Below, piece after piece: positions 17,886 through 29,491 of a stretch of 64,000 nt of DNA. Position 1 is the stretch's first letter. Each line of letters opens with the position of its first letter. Source of the stretch: Bradyrhizobium erythrophlei (GTDB lineage: Bacteria; Pseudomonadota; Alphaproteobacteria; Rhizobiales; Xanthobacteraceae); assembly GCF_900129505.1 (NCBI RefSeq), contig NZ_LT670818.1, forward strand, positions 5,613,001-5,677,000. Reading direction: 5' to 3'. The notes under the pieces were generated by a model that was not told the origin of the DNA, made no database searches, and saw nothing but the letters and a program-made list of their open reading frames with translations. The translations under genes were made by a program, and so were the position numbers.

Positions 17886-17985
17886 ATTGTGTTGAAAAAC
17901 TCGGACGCAAAACGCGCATTGCGATCTTCCTTATCCCCGCAGGCTTAAATGGCTTATCTGGCGCCGCTCTCAGGAGGTAACTCGC

Positions 17986-18831
17986 TTACCGTGACATCAG
18001 AAGCGGAACAGGCGCCAGTTTCAGCAACGTCCGGGTTACGCCGCCGAACAGCATCTCGACAGAGCGGGCGTGGCTGTAGGCGCCAATGACGATCAGATCC
18101 ATGCCGTGAGCTGCGGCACACGACAGGATGACGTCGGCGACCGGGGAGCCTTGCGACAACACCTGCTCTATTTCGACGCGGGCACCGTGCCGCGTGAGAT
18201 ACAGGGCGATATCAGCGCCGGGCTCCTCGCCGTGCCGGCCTGCTCTCTGTTCCGAATCGACAACCAAAAGAGTGACGGAACTAGCCGCGACGAGGAAGGG
18301 GAGCGCGTCTGCGACTGCGCGCCGGGCCTCACGGCTGGCGTTCCAGCCGACCAGTATCTTGTTGCCGATAGATTCGGATTTCCAGCCGCTCGGTATGACG
18401 AGAATGGGAGCGCCGCTGGACAGCAGGAGCTTTTCAGGAGATGTGTAGCCGCGCAGCTCTTGCAGCTCACGCTGACCGATCACCACGAGATCGGAATGAA
18501 GCGAGTTGAGAGTGAGATCGTCGTCAGGTCCACCTCGACGGATCACCCGGAATTCTGCACGGAGATCGCGCTTCGCGGATATGGCCTCGAAGCGCCGGCG
18601 AACATCGGAAGTCACAGCCTCGTCGGCCGCCTTCTGCGAGGCGAGCGCGGCCCGGATCGCCTTCTCACCAATCACATAGTAATCGGATCGATACTCCGGG
18701 CGAACCGCAGATACGACGTGGATTCCGGCAAGGTGGGCGTCGCACCGGTGAGCGAGCGCAGCTGCATAGTCGATCCGCTTCTCTCCTTCGGGGGTGGCGT
18801 CGACGAACACCCCAATGCTTTTCAAAGTCAT
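17986..18831 (-). CDS. Universal stress protein, tandem UspA domains
   Basis: 281 residues made of two UspA-type Rossmann-like domains (about 1-140 and 150-281). The first begins MTLKSIGVFVDATPEGEKRIDYAAALAHRCDAHLAGIHV. The second contains ILVGWNASREARRAVADALPFL and ends with LIVIGAYSHARSVEMLFGGVTRTLL, which carries the G-x2-G-x9-G(S/T)-like nucleotide-binding tail in slightly diverged form. Such tandem Usp proteins bind ATP and act in stress adaptation. It is followed upstream by a TetR gene in the same orientation. Confidence 0.93.
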   Translation of the reverse strand: MTLKSIGVFVDATPEGEKRIDYAAALAHRCDAHLAGIHVVSAVRPEYRSDYYVIGEKAIRAALASQKAADEAVTSDVRRRFEAISAKRDLRAEFRVIRRGGPDDDLTLNSLHSDLVVIGQRELQELRGYTSPEKLLLSSGAPILVIPSGWKSESIGNKILVGWNASREARRAVADALPFLVAASSVTLLVVDSEQRAGRHGEEPGADIALYLTRHGARVEIEQVLSQGSPVADVILSCAAAHGMDLIVIGAYSHARSVEMLFGGVTRTLLKLAPVPLLMSR

Positions 18832-18861
18832 GGCATCCTTTCCTATCGGCAGTTTCTGACG

Positions 18862-19704
18862 TCATTCAGCGTGTCGCGAAGCTCGGCTCGGCGACATGGA
18901 TCGGTTCAACAAGGCATCTGCGATCAATCGGCTCACCGCCTCGCGCGTAGAGGCGTCGTACCTGTCCCGGTAGGACAGGACGACGTCCGGCTCGACCAGA
19001 GCACAGGCTGCCGCCTTTATGCGCCTTGCTTCTTGTTCGGCATCACCGGCCAGCCCGAAATCTCCCGATGCGCTCGCTGCAGCGAGTATCTTGGTGATGT
19101 GGCGGACGAGGCGCGCGTCGTAGTGCCTGTAGCAGGGCCATTGTTCTGCCGTGGCATCGGCGAGCAACTCGCTGACCCGCGGCTCGCGATCAGCGAAGAT
19201 GATCAGAGCCGTGTTCAAGCCGGTGAGAAACCCACTGAGCCGATCGCGCGCCGAATGGCCGTTGCAGATCGCGCAAGCAAGGGCTGCGCGTTCGGTCTCG
19301 TGCAGGTAGTGGGACGCAAGCGCTCCGAGGATCGCGCGGCGGCTTGAGAAATACCGATAGACGTTGGCGGGGGAGAAGCCGCAGGCGTCTGCCACGTCCG
19401 CCACAGTGATTTTGCGATGGCCGTAAATTCTGAGAAGCCGTTCCGTTTCGAGGAGGATGCGTGTGGCATTTTCCCGAGGGGCGCGTCGCAAGTCACCGTA
19501 CAGCCGTGGGCTGGCATCAGGCTTGTCGACAGCTTCCACTGACGATGATCGAACTCGCCGGGGGTCTGGGAGGGCGGCGAAATGATGCGCGGTCGCCGAC
19601 TCCGTCCGGGGGTGGGCGAGGGGCCCGATCGTATCGGTCGCGGGCGGGACCGGGCATGTTGCCGAAGTAAGGGGCCGACTTGACATAGCGACCTTCAGTG
19701 ACAA
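18862..19704 (-). CDS. TetR/AcrR family transcriptional regulator
   Basis: The HTH is ENATRILLETERLLRIYGHRKITVADVADACGFSPANVYRYFSSRRAILGALASHYL, starting about residue 80 of the longest frame. The first 60-70 residues are low-complexity and proline/serine rich, so the true start probably lies inside, at an unassigned GTG near 19539 or later. The ligand domain contains CRHYDARLVRHITKILAAA-like sequence. The usp gene 31 bp downstream is likely co-transcribed. Confidence 0.82.
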   Translation of the reverse strand: MSLKVAMSSRPLTSATCPVPPATDTIGPLAHPRTESATAHHFAALPDPRRVRSSSVEAVDKPDASPRLYGDLRRAPRENATRILLETERLLRIYGHRKITVADVADACGFSPANVYRYFSSRRAILGALASHYLHETERAALACAICNGHSARDRLSGFLTGLNTALIIFADREPRVSELLADATAEQWPCYRHYDARLVRHITKILAAASASGDFGLAGDAEQEARRIKAAACALVEPDVVLSYRDRYDASTREAVSRLIADALLNRSMSPSRASRHAE

Positions 19705-19751
19705 TGAGAGTTTTCAGTTTTTGCGGATGGCCGCGGAGCATTTGTCGCCCA

Positions 19752-20840
19752 TCACGAGAAGGCGTAGCGCGCGACTGCGTGCTCGTCCCAATCCAGCCCG
19801 AGCCCGGGCCCGCGCGCGGTGACCGTGCCGTCAACGAGCAGCAGCCGTTCGGTCAGAACAGCGCCGGCAATGTCCAGATATTCAAACCAGGCAGCTGTCG
19901 TCGCAACGGCCATCACATGCGCGCTCGGCTCGACAAAGGTGTGATTTGACAATGGCAACGCCGCGGCTTCTGCCTGTGCCGTTGCTGAAAGCCAGCCGGT
20001 GACACCGCCGATCTTCATGATGTCGACCATCGCAAGATCGGACGCACCGGCGGCGATGGCGTTCGCCATCCCGTGAGGAAACCACCAGTTCTCCCCTGTC
20101 TGAATCGGTACTGGCCGGACGCGCTCGCGAACCTCGCGATGGCCCACAAGATCTTCGGCCGCAACCGGCTCTTCCACCCAGGTCAGATCGAAATCTTGCA
20201 GCCGACGGATGCGCTCGACCGCGCCGGCAGTGCTTTGCGACTGATTGAAGTCGAGCATCAACCGCACACGGTCGCCGATCGTTCGCCGCACATCGGCGAC
20301 GATAGCCACGTCGCTCTCCACAGCTCCTGCGCCAAGCTTGATCTTGATCGCCTTGAAGCCGCTCGCGACGGACGTCTCGAGCCAGGGCAAATCGGTTCGC
20401 CGATCAAGTACGCCGAAACTGTCGTATGCCGGTAGCGGCCGTAGCTCGCCACCGAGCATCACCACAAGGGGAACGTCCATCGCGCGCGCAAGCGCGTCCC
20501 ATAACGCCATATCGAGAGTGCCGACCACCATGCCGGCGAATCCCTGCCAGCCGACCAGCTTGAGACGCTTCTCCACCTGCCGCATCCGCGCACGCGGGCT
20601 GACGGATTTTCCGAGGAGTTCAGGGGTGATGTCGCGCACGAACTGCGTGAGCGAACGCAGGGTGAGCTGCGTATAGGCGAACGCATAGGCTCGTCCCGTC
20701 ACCCCCGCGTCCGTCAACACATCGATCAGCAGGAGTGGGGCGTCGAGCACGTCACCTGAAGCTGTCCTGATCGGGCGTGGCAGCGGCGCGACCACCGGTC
20801 GGACTCGAATCTCCTGGATCACGAGATCGGGAATGCTCAT
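19752..20840 (-). CDS. mdlA: Mandelate racemase
   Basis: The start at MSIPDLVIQEIRV (ATG 20838-20840) gives 362 residues, close to the 359 of Pseudomonas putida MdlA recalled for comparison. It is an enolase-superfamily protein with all mandelate racemase catalytic residues in register: KIK (Lys166 and Lys168), metal ligands Asp197 in DFNQS, Glu in WVEEP and Glu250 in TGEN, then the His300 of SNHTF, Asp273 in DIMKIGGVTGW and Glu320 in WFEYLD. It would interconvert (R)- and (S)-mandelate. It is the last gene of an mdlC-mdlB-mdlA run on the minus strand. Confidence 0.88.
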   Translation of the reverse strand: MSIPDLVIQEIRVRPVVAPLPRPIRTASGDVLDAPLLLIDVLTDAGVTGRAYAFAYTQLTLRSLTQFVRDITPELLGKSVSPRARMRQVEKRLKLVGWQGFAGMVVGTLDMALWDALARAMDVPLVVMLGGELRPLPAYDSFGVLDRRTDLPWLETSVASGFKAIKIKLGAGAVESDVAIVADVRRTIGDRVRLMLDFNQSQSTAGAVERIRRLQDFDLTWVEEPVAAEDLVGHREVRERVRPVPIQTGENWWFPHGMANAIAAGASDLAMVDIMKIGGVTGWLSATAQAEAAALPLSNHTFVEPSAHVMAVATTAAWFEYLDIAGAVLTERLLLVDGTVTARGPGLGLDWDEHAVARYAFS

Positions 20841-20863
20841 GTGCGTTATCCTCTTTATCGGTA

Positions 20864-22060
20864 TTAACCGTTTGTCTGGCGTTCGAGCAGATCCATTCCA
20901 ACCGATCGTCGCGGCGCGGTCGCAGGCATCGATCCGTCGGCCATGACATAGTCGGGCGACAACTGGCCGATCGATGGGCATCCAATCTGCGCTAACGTCC
21001 GGTCGACTTCGTCCTTGAGCAAGCGAAGGACGTGGTCGACGCCGGCTTCACCAGCCGCTGCTAGGCCGTAGAGCGTCGCGCGTCCAAGCACCACCGCGTT
21101 CGCGCCGAGCGCCAACGCTTTCACGATGTCGGTCCCGCGGCGATAGCCGCTGTCGATCAGGATCGGCGCCGAGATCCGCGCCCGGCTCTCCGCGAGGACA
21201 TCGAGCGGCGAGACGGCTGCATCGAGCTGGCGAGCTCCATGGTTGGAAAGGATCACCCCATCGGCGCCGGCCGAGATGCATCGCTCAGCATCGTCGGGAC
21301 GCATGATGCCCTTCACCAACAACTTGCGCGGCCAGAGTTTGCGCAGCCAGCTAAAGTCGTCCCAGTTGAAGCTGGAATCCATCTGTCGGCTCATAACCGT
21401 GGCCTGGATCTCGCCATCCGAGGAATCGGCGGTCACGAAGTTCCCGAGCTGAGGCATGCCACTGAGCATGAAGCCGAACGACCATCGAGGGTGCGTGACG
21501 CCGTCATAGATCAGCCCGGGCGTATAACGCATCCGCAGACCGAAGTTGTTGCGCAGATCGCGCTCGCGGTTGCCGTTCACCCCGACATCGGTCGTGAGCA
21601 CAAGGGTAGAATAGCCAGCCGCCTCGGCGCGACGAACCATCTGCTCCGCGAGCTTGCGCTGAACGATATAGAGCTGGAACCAGAGGTCGGCCTTGGATGC
21701 GGCTGCCACCTCCTCGATCGAGGCATTCGAGGCAGTCGACAGCACGAAGGGAATGCCCGCCCTCCCGGCCGCACGGGCGAGCAAAAGGTCGCCCTTCGGC
21801 CAAAGCGCGCCGTTCAGGCCGGTGGGCCCGATCATGAAGGGAGCAGACTGATGTCGTCCAAACAGTTCGATGCCGCTGTCGCGCCTGCTGACGTCGACGA
21901 GACGGCGCGGCATCAATCGATAGCGTTCGAAGACCTCTCGATTGTGTTTCATACCGATTTCGTCTTCGGCGCCGCCTTCGAGATAATCGAATATGATCTT
22001 GGGCAGGCGGCTTTGCGCGAGGATGCGGTAGTCTTCGACGTTGACAGGCTTCATGGACAT
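20864..22060 (-). CDS. mdlB: (S)-mandelate dehydrogenase, FMN-dependent alpha-hydroxyacid oxidase family
   Basis: 398 residues. The N-terminus NVEDYRILAQSRLPKIIFDYLEGGAEDE and the blocks GPTGLNGALWPKGD, LVLTTDVGVNG, HPRWSFGF, SFNWDDFSWLR and DRTLAQIGCPSI follow the P. putida MdlB pattern closely. The active-site signature reads SNHGARQLD, where the family normally has SNHGGRQLD; the catalytic His is kept. It would oxidise (S)-mandelate to benzoylformate, passing electrons to the quinone pool at the membrane. It starts 12 nt after mdlC and ends 24 nt before mdlA. Confidence 0.93.
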   Translation of the reverse strand: MSMKPVNVEDYRILAQSRLPKIIFDYLEGGAEDEIGMKHNREVFERYRLMPRRLVDVSRRDSGIELFGRHQSAPFMIGPTGLNGALWPKGDLLLARAAGRAGIPFVLSTASNASIEEVAAASKADLWFQLYIVQRKLAEQMVRRAEAAGYSTLVLTTDVGVNGNRERDLRNNFGLRMRYTPGLIYDGVTHPRWSFGFMLSGMPQLGNFVTADSSDGEIQATVMSRQMDSSFNWDDFSWLRKLWPRKLLVKGIMRPDDAERCISAGADGVILSNHGARQLDAAVSPLDVLAESRARISAPILIDSGYRRGTDIVKALALGANAVVLGRATLYGLAAAGEAGVDHVLRLLKDEVDRTLAQIGCPSIGQLSPDYVMADGSMPATAPRRSVGMDLLERQTNG

Positions 22061-22071
22061 GGCGATCTCCG

Positions 22072-24008
<1,937 letters not shown>

Positions 24009-24083
24009 GTCAAACTCCTTTTGAGGATGTGTGTTCGAAGGCCGCCCCCTGCGCGGAAAGCCCGTGCAGAACAGAAAGCGGTT

Positions 24084-25346
24084 CTAGGTGGTCGGACCGG
24101 TGCCCAGCGGGCGCGGCTGTACTTTGCTGCCATTGACGAGCGTGACTGGCGGATTGAGGATCACACGCTCGCCAGCCCTCAATCCGGCGTCTACTTCCAC
24201 CCGGGTGCCCAAGTCGCGTGCGACCCTGACGGTGCGGATCTCGGCTTTGCCATCCTTGACGACGGCCGCCTGCAGGCCATTGCGGTTGAAGAGCAGGGCC
24301 TCCGCCGGAATGGTGAAGGACGGCGTCTTGCGCGGTACCTTGAGCTCGACCGAGCAATAGATGCCGGGCGGCAGCGCGCCGTCGGGATTGGGGATATCGA
24401 TTTCGGTCAAGAGCGTGCGGGTGCCGCTCTGCAGCGCGTCGGCGATCCGGGTCACCTTGCCTTGAAACTCGTGATCCGGCAGTTCGGGCACTCGCACGAT
24501 CGCATCAACGCCCGGGGCAACACCGAATGCTGCGTCCTGCGGTACATAGACCCACACCCGGATCACGTTCCTTTGCATGATCTCGAACATGAAGGTGCCG
24601 GTGTTTGCGTTGCCCTGCGCCAGCGCGCCGACATCGACATTGCGTTGGGTGATGACGCCATCGAAGGGCGCGAGGACCAAGGCATAGGCTCGGTTCTGAC
24701 GCAGCACCGTGAGCAGATGCTCTTGCGCCGCGACATTTGCTTGCGCGACGCTGACGGCGGCCTCGTCAGCTTTGACTGTTTGCAGGTCGATATCGCCCTG
24801 GTGCCCGGTCACCCATCCATCCTTGAGCAACGGTTTGTCGCGGCCCCAGGTCGCTTCTGCGAGCTTCGCGTTGGCTTCCGCCTTCTGCACCGCGGCCTTT
24901 AGCTGCTCGAGGGTGGCCTCGTTCTGCGAAATCTGGTCGTCGAGCTCGGGTACTGCGAGCTCTGCGAGCAGTTCGCCCTGCTTGACGTGATCCCCGATAT
25001 CGACATTGCGCTTGGCAATATAGCCGGTTGCCCGGGCGTAGATGTTGGCAGCGGCGTAGGCTGCGGTGGTGCCCGGCAACGTGACGGGAACAACGGCCGG
25101 ACTCGCCTCGACAGGCGCGATAAGGACGGACGGCGCGAAGCGACGCGTCTCATCAGCTGTCAGAAGAGCCTGCCGTTGCTGCGCATGGTGGCGCGAGGCA
25201 CCGAGCGAGATGCCAGTGGTCAGCAACAGGAAGGCGCCGAATGCGAAGATGCGTCCGCCCCAGCGGCGCCGCGCTCGCGAGCGAGGTTTGGATGAGGTTT
25301 GATAAGCCTTGCCGGTGTGCACGTCGGTTTGGTCGAGATCATTCAT
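24084..25346 (-). CDS. RND efflux periplasmic adaptor (HlyD/MFP family)
   Basis: The start is at MNDLDQTDVHTG, after GAGGAG, giving 420 residues; the longer upstream frame overlaps the pump gene. A single N-terminal membrane anchor (about 32-50, IFAFGAFLLLTTGISLGAS) is followed by the lipoyl half-motifs (IYARATGYIAKRNVDIGDHVKQGELL and LVLAPFDGVITQRNVDVGALA) flanking a coiled-coil hairpin. Beta-barrel and membrane-proximal domains complete it. It bridges the inner-membrane pump to an outer-membrane channel not encoded here. Its start overlaps the stop of the RND gene by 8 nt. Confidence 0.93.
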   Translation of the reverse strand: MNDLDQTDVHTGKAYQTSSKPRSRARRRWGGRIFAFGAFLLLTTGISLGASRHHAQQRQALLTADETRRFAPSVLIAPVEASPAVVPVTLPGTTAAYAAANIYARATGYIAKRNVDIGDHVKQGELLAELAVPELDDQISQNEATLEQLKAAVQKAEANAKLAEATWGRDKPLLKDGWVTGHQGDIDLQTVKADEAAVSVAQANVAAQEHLLTVLRQNRAYALVLAPFDGVITQRNVDVGALAQGNANTGTFMFEIMQRNVIRVWVYVPQDAAFGVAPGVDAIVRVPELPDHEFQGKVTRIADALQSGTRTLLTEIDIPNPDGALPPGIYCSVELKVPRKTPSFTIPAEALLFNRNGLQAAVVKDGKAEIRTVRVARDLGTRVEVDAGLRAGERVILNPPVTLVNGSKVQPRPLGTGPTT

Positions 25347-28300
25347 GGGACAACTCCTCAAAGACGCCATATGCGGGAACGCCATCGTTGCGCTTGCGCA
25401 GCAAGGCAAAGAGATAGGGGACGATCAGCAGGGTGGTTGGAGTGGCAAACAAGAGTCCGCCGATCACAGCGCGCGCCAGCGCCGCATTCTGCTCCTCGCC
25501 TGCGCCGCCAATCGCCATCGGGATCATGCCGACAATCATCGCCGCGGCGGTCATCAGCACCGGGCGGATTCGGGTGCGGCCCGCTTCAAGGGCAGCTCGA
25601 AACGCGCTCTTGCCTTTGAGCTGTTGCTCGCGCGCAAACGTCACAAGCAGAATGGAGTTCGCCGAGGCGACGCCGACCGCCATGATCGCGCCCATCAGGG
25701 AGGGGACGTTGAGCGTCGTGCCTGTCATGAACAGCATCGTGACGATGCCGCAGAAGGTCGCCGGCAGCGCCAGGATCACCACAAGAGGATCGCCGAAATT
25801 CTGGTAGTTGACGACCATCAAGAGGTAAACGAACACGGCTGCAAACAGCAGTCCGATGCCAAGATCACGGAACGCATCGTGCATGCTCTGGATCTGTCCG
25901 AGAACCTGGATGCGGTTGCCGGGCTTGAGCTCCCTCTGGAATTGGGCGACGAGCTTGCCGATGTCGGCGGACACACTGCCGAGATCGCGTCCCTGAACGC
26001 TGGCATAGATATCGTAGACCGGCTGAATATTGGTCTGGTTGAGATTGGTCGGAACGCTGTCGCGCTTCAGCGTAGCCACGTTGCTCAATAGCCCCGGTAC
26101 CGGCGGGCCGTTGGCGGCGAACGCGGTGGACACCGGCGTGTTGCCAATGTCGTTGAGCGAGCTCACCAGGTGCTCCGGCGTCTGGACCGCAATGTAATAG
26201 GGAATCCCGGCGACGGGATCGGTCCAGAAATTGGGCGCGACCTGCTCCGACGAGCTTAGGCTGGTATTGACATCATTGGCGATGACTTGCGCGTTGAGAC
26301 CGAGCTGCAGCGCGCGCGATCGGTCGATGTCCACCATGAAGGCCGGCGCATCAAGCTCCTGCTGAAGATGGGCGTCCGCGATGCCCGGAATGCCAACGAG
26401 GCGGCGGCGCAGCTCCTCCGCGACGCGCCTGTTGGTCACACGATCGCGACCAACAACCCGTACGTCGATCTGCGCCGGCAAGCCGAAATTGAGGACCTGC
26501 GTGATCATGTCGGCGGCCTGGAAATAGAAGGTCGTGGACGGAAATGCAGCCGGCAGCACCTCGCGGAGATTGCGCACATAAGCGGCCGTCGGCGCGTGGC
26601 CCTCTTTGAGCGATATTAGAATCGTGCCGTCGTTGACGTTGATGGTCGAGCCGTCGGTGAAGGCGAGGTTGTACACGCGTTGCGGCACGCCAATGTCATC
26701 GACGATGAGGTCGCGATCTCGCTCCGGGATGACCTCGCGGATCTTGTCTTCGACCTCGTCGAAGATGCGTTCGGTGGCTTCGATGCGGGTTGCTGCCGGG
26801 GCTCGGACATGAAGCTTGATCTGTCCGCCATCGATGTCGGGGAAGAAGTCACGGCCAACCAGCGTCGCCATTGCGCCGCCCAGCGTGAGCATCAGCGCGG
26901 CGGCGACCGGGATGATGAGGCGCCGCTTGAGCAACATGGTCAGCACGCGGACATAACCCCGGCGAAACAGCTCGAATCCATGCTCGAAGCGCTGGTGCAA
27001 GCGCGCGAACGGGTTGCCGGAGCCGCTCTCCCCGCCGTGATGCTCGCCCTTGAGCAAGAGCCCGATCATGACTGGCGTCAGCGTGCGCGAAAGGCCGTAT
27101 GACGCCAGCATCGCGAACACCACCGCGAGCCCGAGCGGGGTGAACAGGAATTTTGCGGGCCCTTCAAGGAACACCACCGACGTGAACACGCAGCTGATCG
27201 CGAGTGTCGAGACCATGGTCGGCACCGCAATGCCGGCGGAGCCGTGCAGGGTCGCTGCGGCCAGAGTCATGCCTTCGCTGCGCAGCCGGTGGGTGTTCTC
27301 GATGGTCACCGTCGAATCGTCGACCAGGATGCCCACAGCAAGCGCCATGCCGCCGAGCGTCATGGTGTTGAGCGTATGGCCCATGAAATAGAGGATGACG
27401 ATTGAGGTGAGGATCGAGAGCGGAATCGAGATCAGCACGATCAGGGTCGACCGCCAGGACCCGAGAAACAGCAGGATCATCAGCCCGGTGAGGCCGGCGG
27501 CGATCGCCCCCTCGCGGAGCACGCCGGCGATCGAAGAAGTAACGAGCTTCGATTGATCGAACAGCTCGTTGATGGAGAGACCAGGAGGTGCCGCCGCCCG
27601 GGCGACGTCGAGGACCTTTCGGACCCCTTTGACGACCGCAACGGTCGAGGCATTGCCGTTCTTGAGAACGCTCAGCAAGACGGAACGCCGGCCGTCGTTG
27701 CGGACAATGTTCTGCTGCACGGCCCAGCCGTCATGCACCTGGCCGACATCCCTCAGGAACACCGTCTGGCCATTGATATATTTGATCGGAATGTTGTTGA
27801 GATCGGTGATGCTCACAGGCATCGCGTTGGTGCGCACCGTGTATTGCGTGTCGCCGATCTTGGCGAGACCGGATGGCAAAGTCAGATTCTGAGCGCTGAC
27901 CGCGTTCACCACGTCCGCCGGCGTCAGGCCTCTGGCATGAAGCTTGAGCGGATCAATATCTACCATGATTTGCCGATATTTTCCGCCATCGGGAGCCGGA
28001 AACGTCACACCCGGAACTGGGGCAAGCTGCTGGCGCAGGTTGTAATAGCCGTAATCGTAAAGCTGTTGCTCGTTGAGCCGATCGGACTTGAGGCTGAGCT
28101 GCAGCACAGGAACGCTGGAGGCATTGTACTGCACAACGATCGGCGCCTGGATGCCGGCCGGCATCAGCGCGCGGATGGCGTTCGTCGCCGCGACGATCTG
28201 CGAGATGGCGAGGTCGAGGTTGACGCCGGGCTGGAAGTAAATCTTCTGCACCGAGATGCCATTGAGCGTCTGCGCCTCCATGTTCTTGATGCCACTGACG

Positions 28301-28521
28301 CTTGTACTGATCGAGTACTGGCTATAGGTCGTGACGCGCTGCTCCATCTCCGGCACGCTCAGGCCCGTGTACTGCCAGATCACCGACACCACCGGGATGT
28401 CGATCTCGGGGAAGATGTCCTGCGGCATGACCATGATGGCCGAAATGCCGAGAAACAGAATGAACGCGGCGACGACGTAGAAAGTGTACGGAAATCTCAG
28501 TGCAAAACGAACGATACCCAT
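25339..28521 (-). CDS. RND multidrug efflux pump, AcrB/HAE1 type
   Basis: 1060 residues, full length for the family. It starts with a TM1 segment (FPYTFYVVAAFILFLGISAIMVMPQDIFP). The proton-relay motif in TM4 is GILVDDSTVTIENTHR with the Asp pair. Two large periplasmic loops and a second six-helix half (LMVVNYQNFGDPLVVILALP and later) are present. It exports hydrophobic compounds with the HlyD adaptor encoded next. Upstream in the same direction is an unusual TetR fusion gene (28535). Co-location with mdl genes suggests an aromatic acid or related toxicant as substrate, which is inferred. Confidence 0.94.
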   Translation of the reverse strand: MGIVRFALRFPYTFYVVAAFILFLGISAIMVMPQDIFPEIDIPVVSVIWQYTGLSVPEMEQRVTTYSQYSISTSVSGIKNMEAQTLNGISVQKIYFQPGVNLDLAISQIVAATNAIRALMPAGIQAPIVVQYNASSVPVLQLSLKSDRLNEQQLYDYGYYNLRQQLAPVPGVTFPAPDGGKYRQIMVDIDPLKLHARGLTPADVVNAVSAQNLTLPSGLAKIGDTQYTVRTNAMPVSITDLNNIPIKYINGQTVFLRDVGQVHDGWAVQQNIVRNDGRRSVLLSVLKNGNASTVAVVKGVRKVLDVARAAAPPGLSINELFDQSKLVTSSIAGVLREGAIAAGLTGLMILLFLGSWRSTLIVLISIPLSILTSIVILYFMGHTLNTMTLGGMALAVGILVDDSTVTIENTHRLRSEGMTLAAATLHGSAGIAVPTMVSTLAISCVFTSVVFLEGPAKFLFTPLGLAVVFAMLASYGLSRTLTPVMIGLLLKGEHHGGESGSGNPFARLHQRFEHGFELFRRGYVRVLTMLLKRRLIIPVAAALMLTLGGAMATLVGRDFFPDIDGGQIKLHVRAPAATRIEATERIFDEVEDKIREVIPERDRDLIVDDIGVPQRVYNLAFTDGSTINVNDGTILISLKEGHAPTAAYVRNLREVLPAAFPSTTFYFQAADMITQVLNFGLPAQIDVRVVGRDRVTNRRVAEELRRRLVGIPGIADAHLQQELDAPAFMVDIDRSRALQLGLNAQVIANDVNTSLSSSEQVAPNFWTDPVAGIPYYIAVQTPEHLVSSLNDIGNTPVSTAFAANGPPVPGLLSNVATLKRDSVPTNLNQTNIQPVYDIYASVQGRDLGSVSADIGKLVAQFQRELKPGNRIQVLGQIQSMHDAFRDLGIGLLFAAVFVYLLMVVNYQNFGDPLVVILALPATFCGIVTMLFMTGTTLNVPSLMGAIMAVGVASANSILLVTFAREQQLKGKSAFRAALEAGRTRIRPVLMTAAAMIVGMIPMAIGGAGEEQNAALARAVIGGLLFATPTTLLIVPYLFALLRKRNDGVPAYGVFEELSHE

Positions 28522-28534
28522 TTCGATCTCCTGA

Positions 28535-29368
28535 TCAGGGGTGTTTCACTTGGCGCCGCGCCGACGGTGCTTTTGCGTGCGCGGCAATCATTGCCTTACC
28601 CCCGAGAAAAAAGCGGAAGCTGATATCGATACGACCTGCGACGCTCGGTGCCGTGATGCAGGCGCCGTCGAACAGCAGGAGCAGCGCGTGCGCGAGTATG
28701 GACGGATTGCGGAGCCCGGCGGCGCGGCACAGCCGCGTGAGCCGTTTGCGTTGAAGGGCCTTGTATGCCTTGATCACACGCTGTGCCGGATGAGATTTTT
28801 CCTTCAACTCCGCCGCTGCATTGGCGAGGTGGCAGGCCCATCCGTTCACAAGTCCGTCCGACATCTCCGTGAGCCAGGTGCCGAGTTGAACAGGAGCGCT
28901 GGCAGAGCCTAGCGGTCCGATTTCTACCCAACAGGCATCGAGCCGCTTGGCGGACTCGCGCAAATATTCTGCAACGAGTTCGTCCTTTGAGGCGAAATGA
29001 CGGTAGAGCGTCGGCTTGGCGGTGGCAGCTGCCTTGGCTATCGCCTCGACGCTGACGCCGGCAATGCCGTGCCTGAGAAACAGGTCCGCCGCTGCAGAGA
29101 GAACGCGTGTTCGAGGCGGGATTTTGCCGACCTTTTGTTGTACGCGGCTTTCGCTGCTGACGTTGTTATTGCTGCCGAAGTGCTCGCCGTCTCGTGCGTC
29201 GAACCCGGCGTGCCGACTTATTGCGGAAAGCTTGTCATTGCCGGAACTTGCCGCGGCGAGAGACACGACGCTGATGGCGGCTGCAACTTCGTTATTGACC
29301 CGATGGTTCAACTCCTGCATCAGCACGCTTTCTTCCAGTGATGGCCGCTGGGCGGTCTGTTCTGTCAT
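28535..29368 (-). CDS. TetR regulator with an N-terminal HWE/HisKA_2 kinase fragment
   Basis: The start MTEQTAQRPSLEESVLMQEL has an AGGAGA ribosome site. Residues 14-45 (VLMQELNHRVNNEVAAAISV and following) are the phospho-acceptor helix of a HisKA_2/HWE-type sensor kinase, with His22. From about residue 80 a complete TetR HTH follows (PRTRVLSAAADLFLRHGIAG, KPTLYRHFASKDELV), then a TetR ligand domain; total 277 residues. No kinase ATPase domain is present. It probably represses the RND operon 14 bp downstream. The fusion may be a remnant of recombination or a working extension. Confidence 0.85.
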   Translation of the reverse strand: MTEQTAQRPSLEESVLMQELNHRVNNEVAAAISVVSLAAASSGNDKLSAISRHAGFDARDGEHFGSNNNVSSESRVQQKVGKIPPRTRVLSAAADLFLRHGIAGVSVEAIAKAAATAKPTLYRHFASKDELVAEYLRESAKRLDACWVEIGPLGSASAPVQLGTWLTEMSDGLVNGWACHLANAAAELKEKSHPAQRVIKAYKALQRKRLTRLCRAAGLRNPSILAHALLLLFDGACITAPSVAGRIDISFRFFLGGKAMIAAHAKAPSARRQVKHP

Positions 29369-29491
29369 GATGTTCTCCTGATAGACGCGCGGGCAGCATG
29401 CGGGCCTGTCGGTCCCACGCATCAGTGATCGGCGCGACTGTTCGACGGCACCGGCTCGTCTTCATCGGGATGCTTCCAGGTAGTTTCCTCG

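Noticed and set aside
17870..17945. IS end suggested by GTGTTGAAAAACTC
   Set aside because: Only one end-like sequence is present, with no transposase and no matching inverted repeat.
18070..19347. Plus-strand open frame of 425 codons
   Set aside because: It is antisense to the usp and tetR genes and has no recognisable motif.
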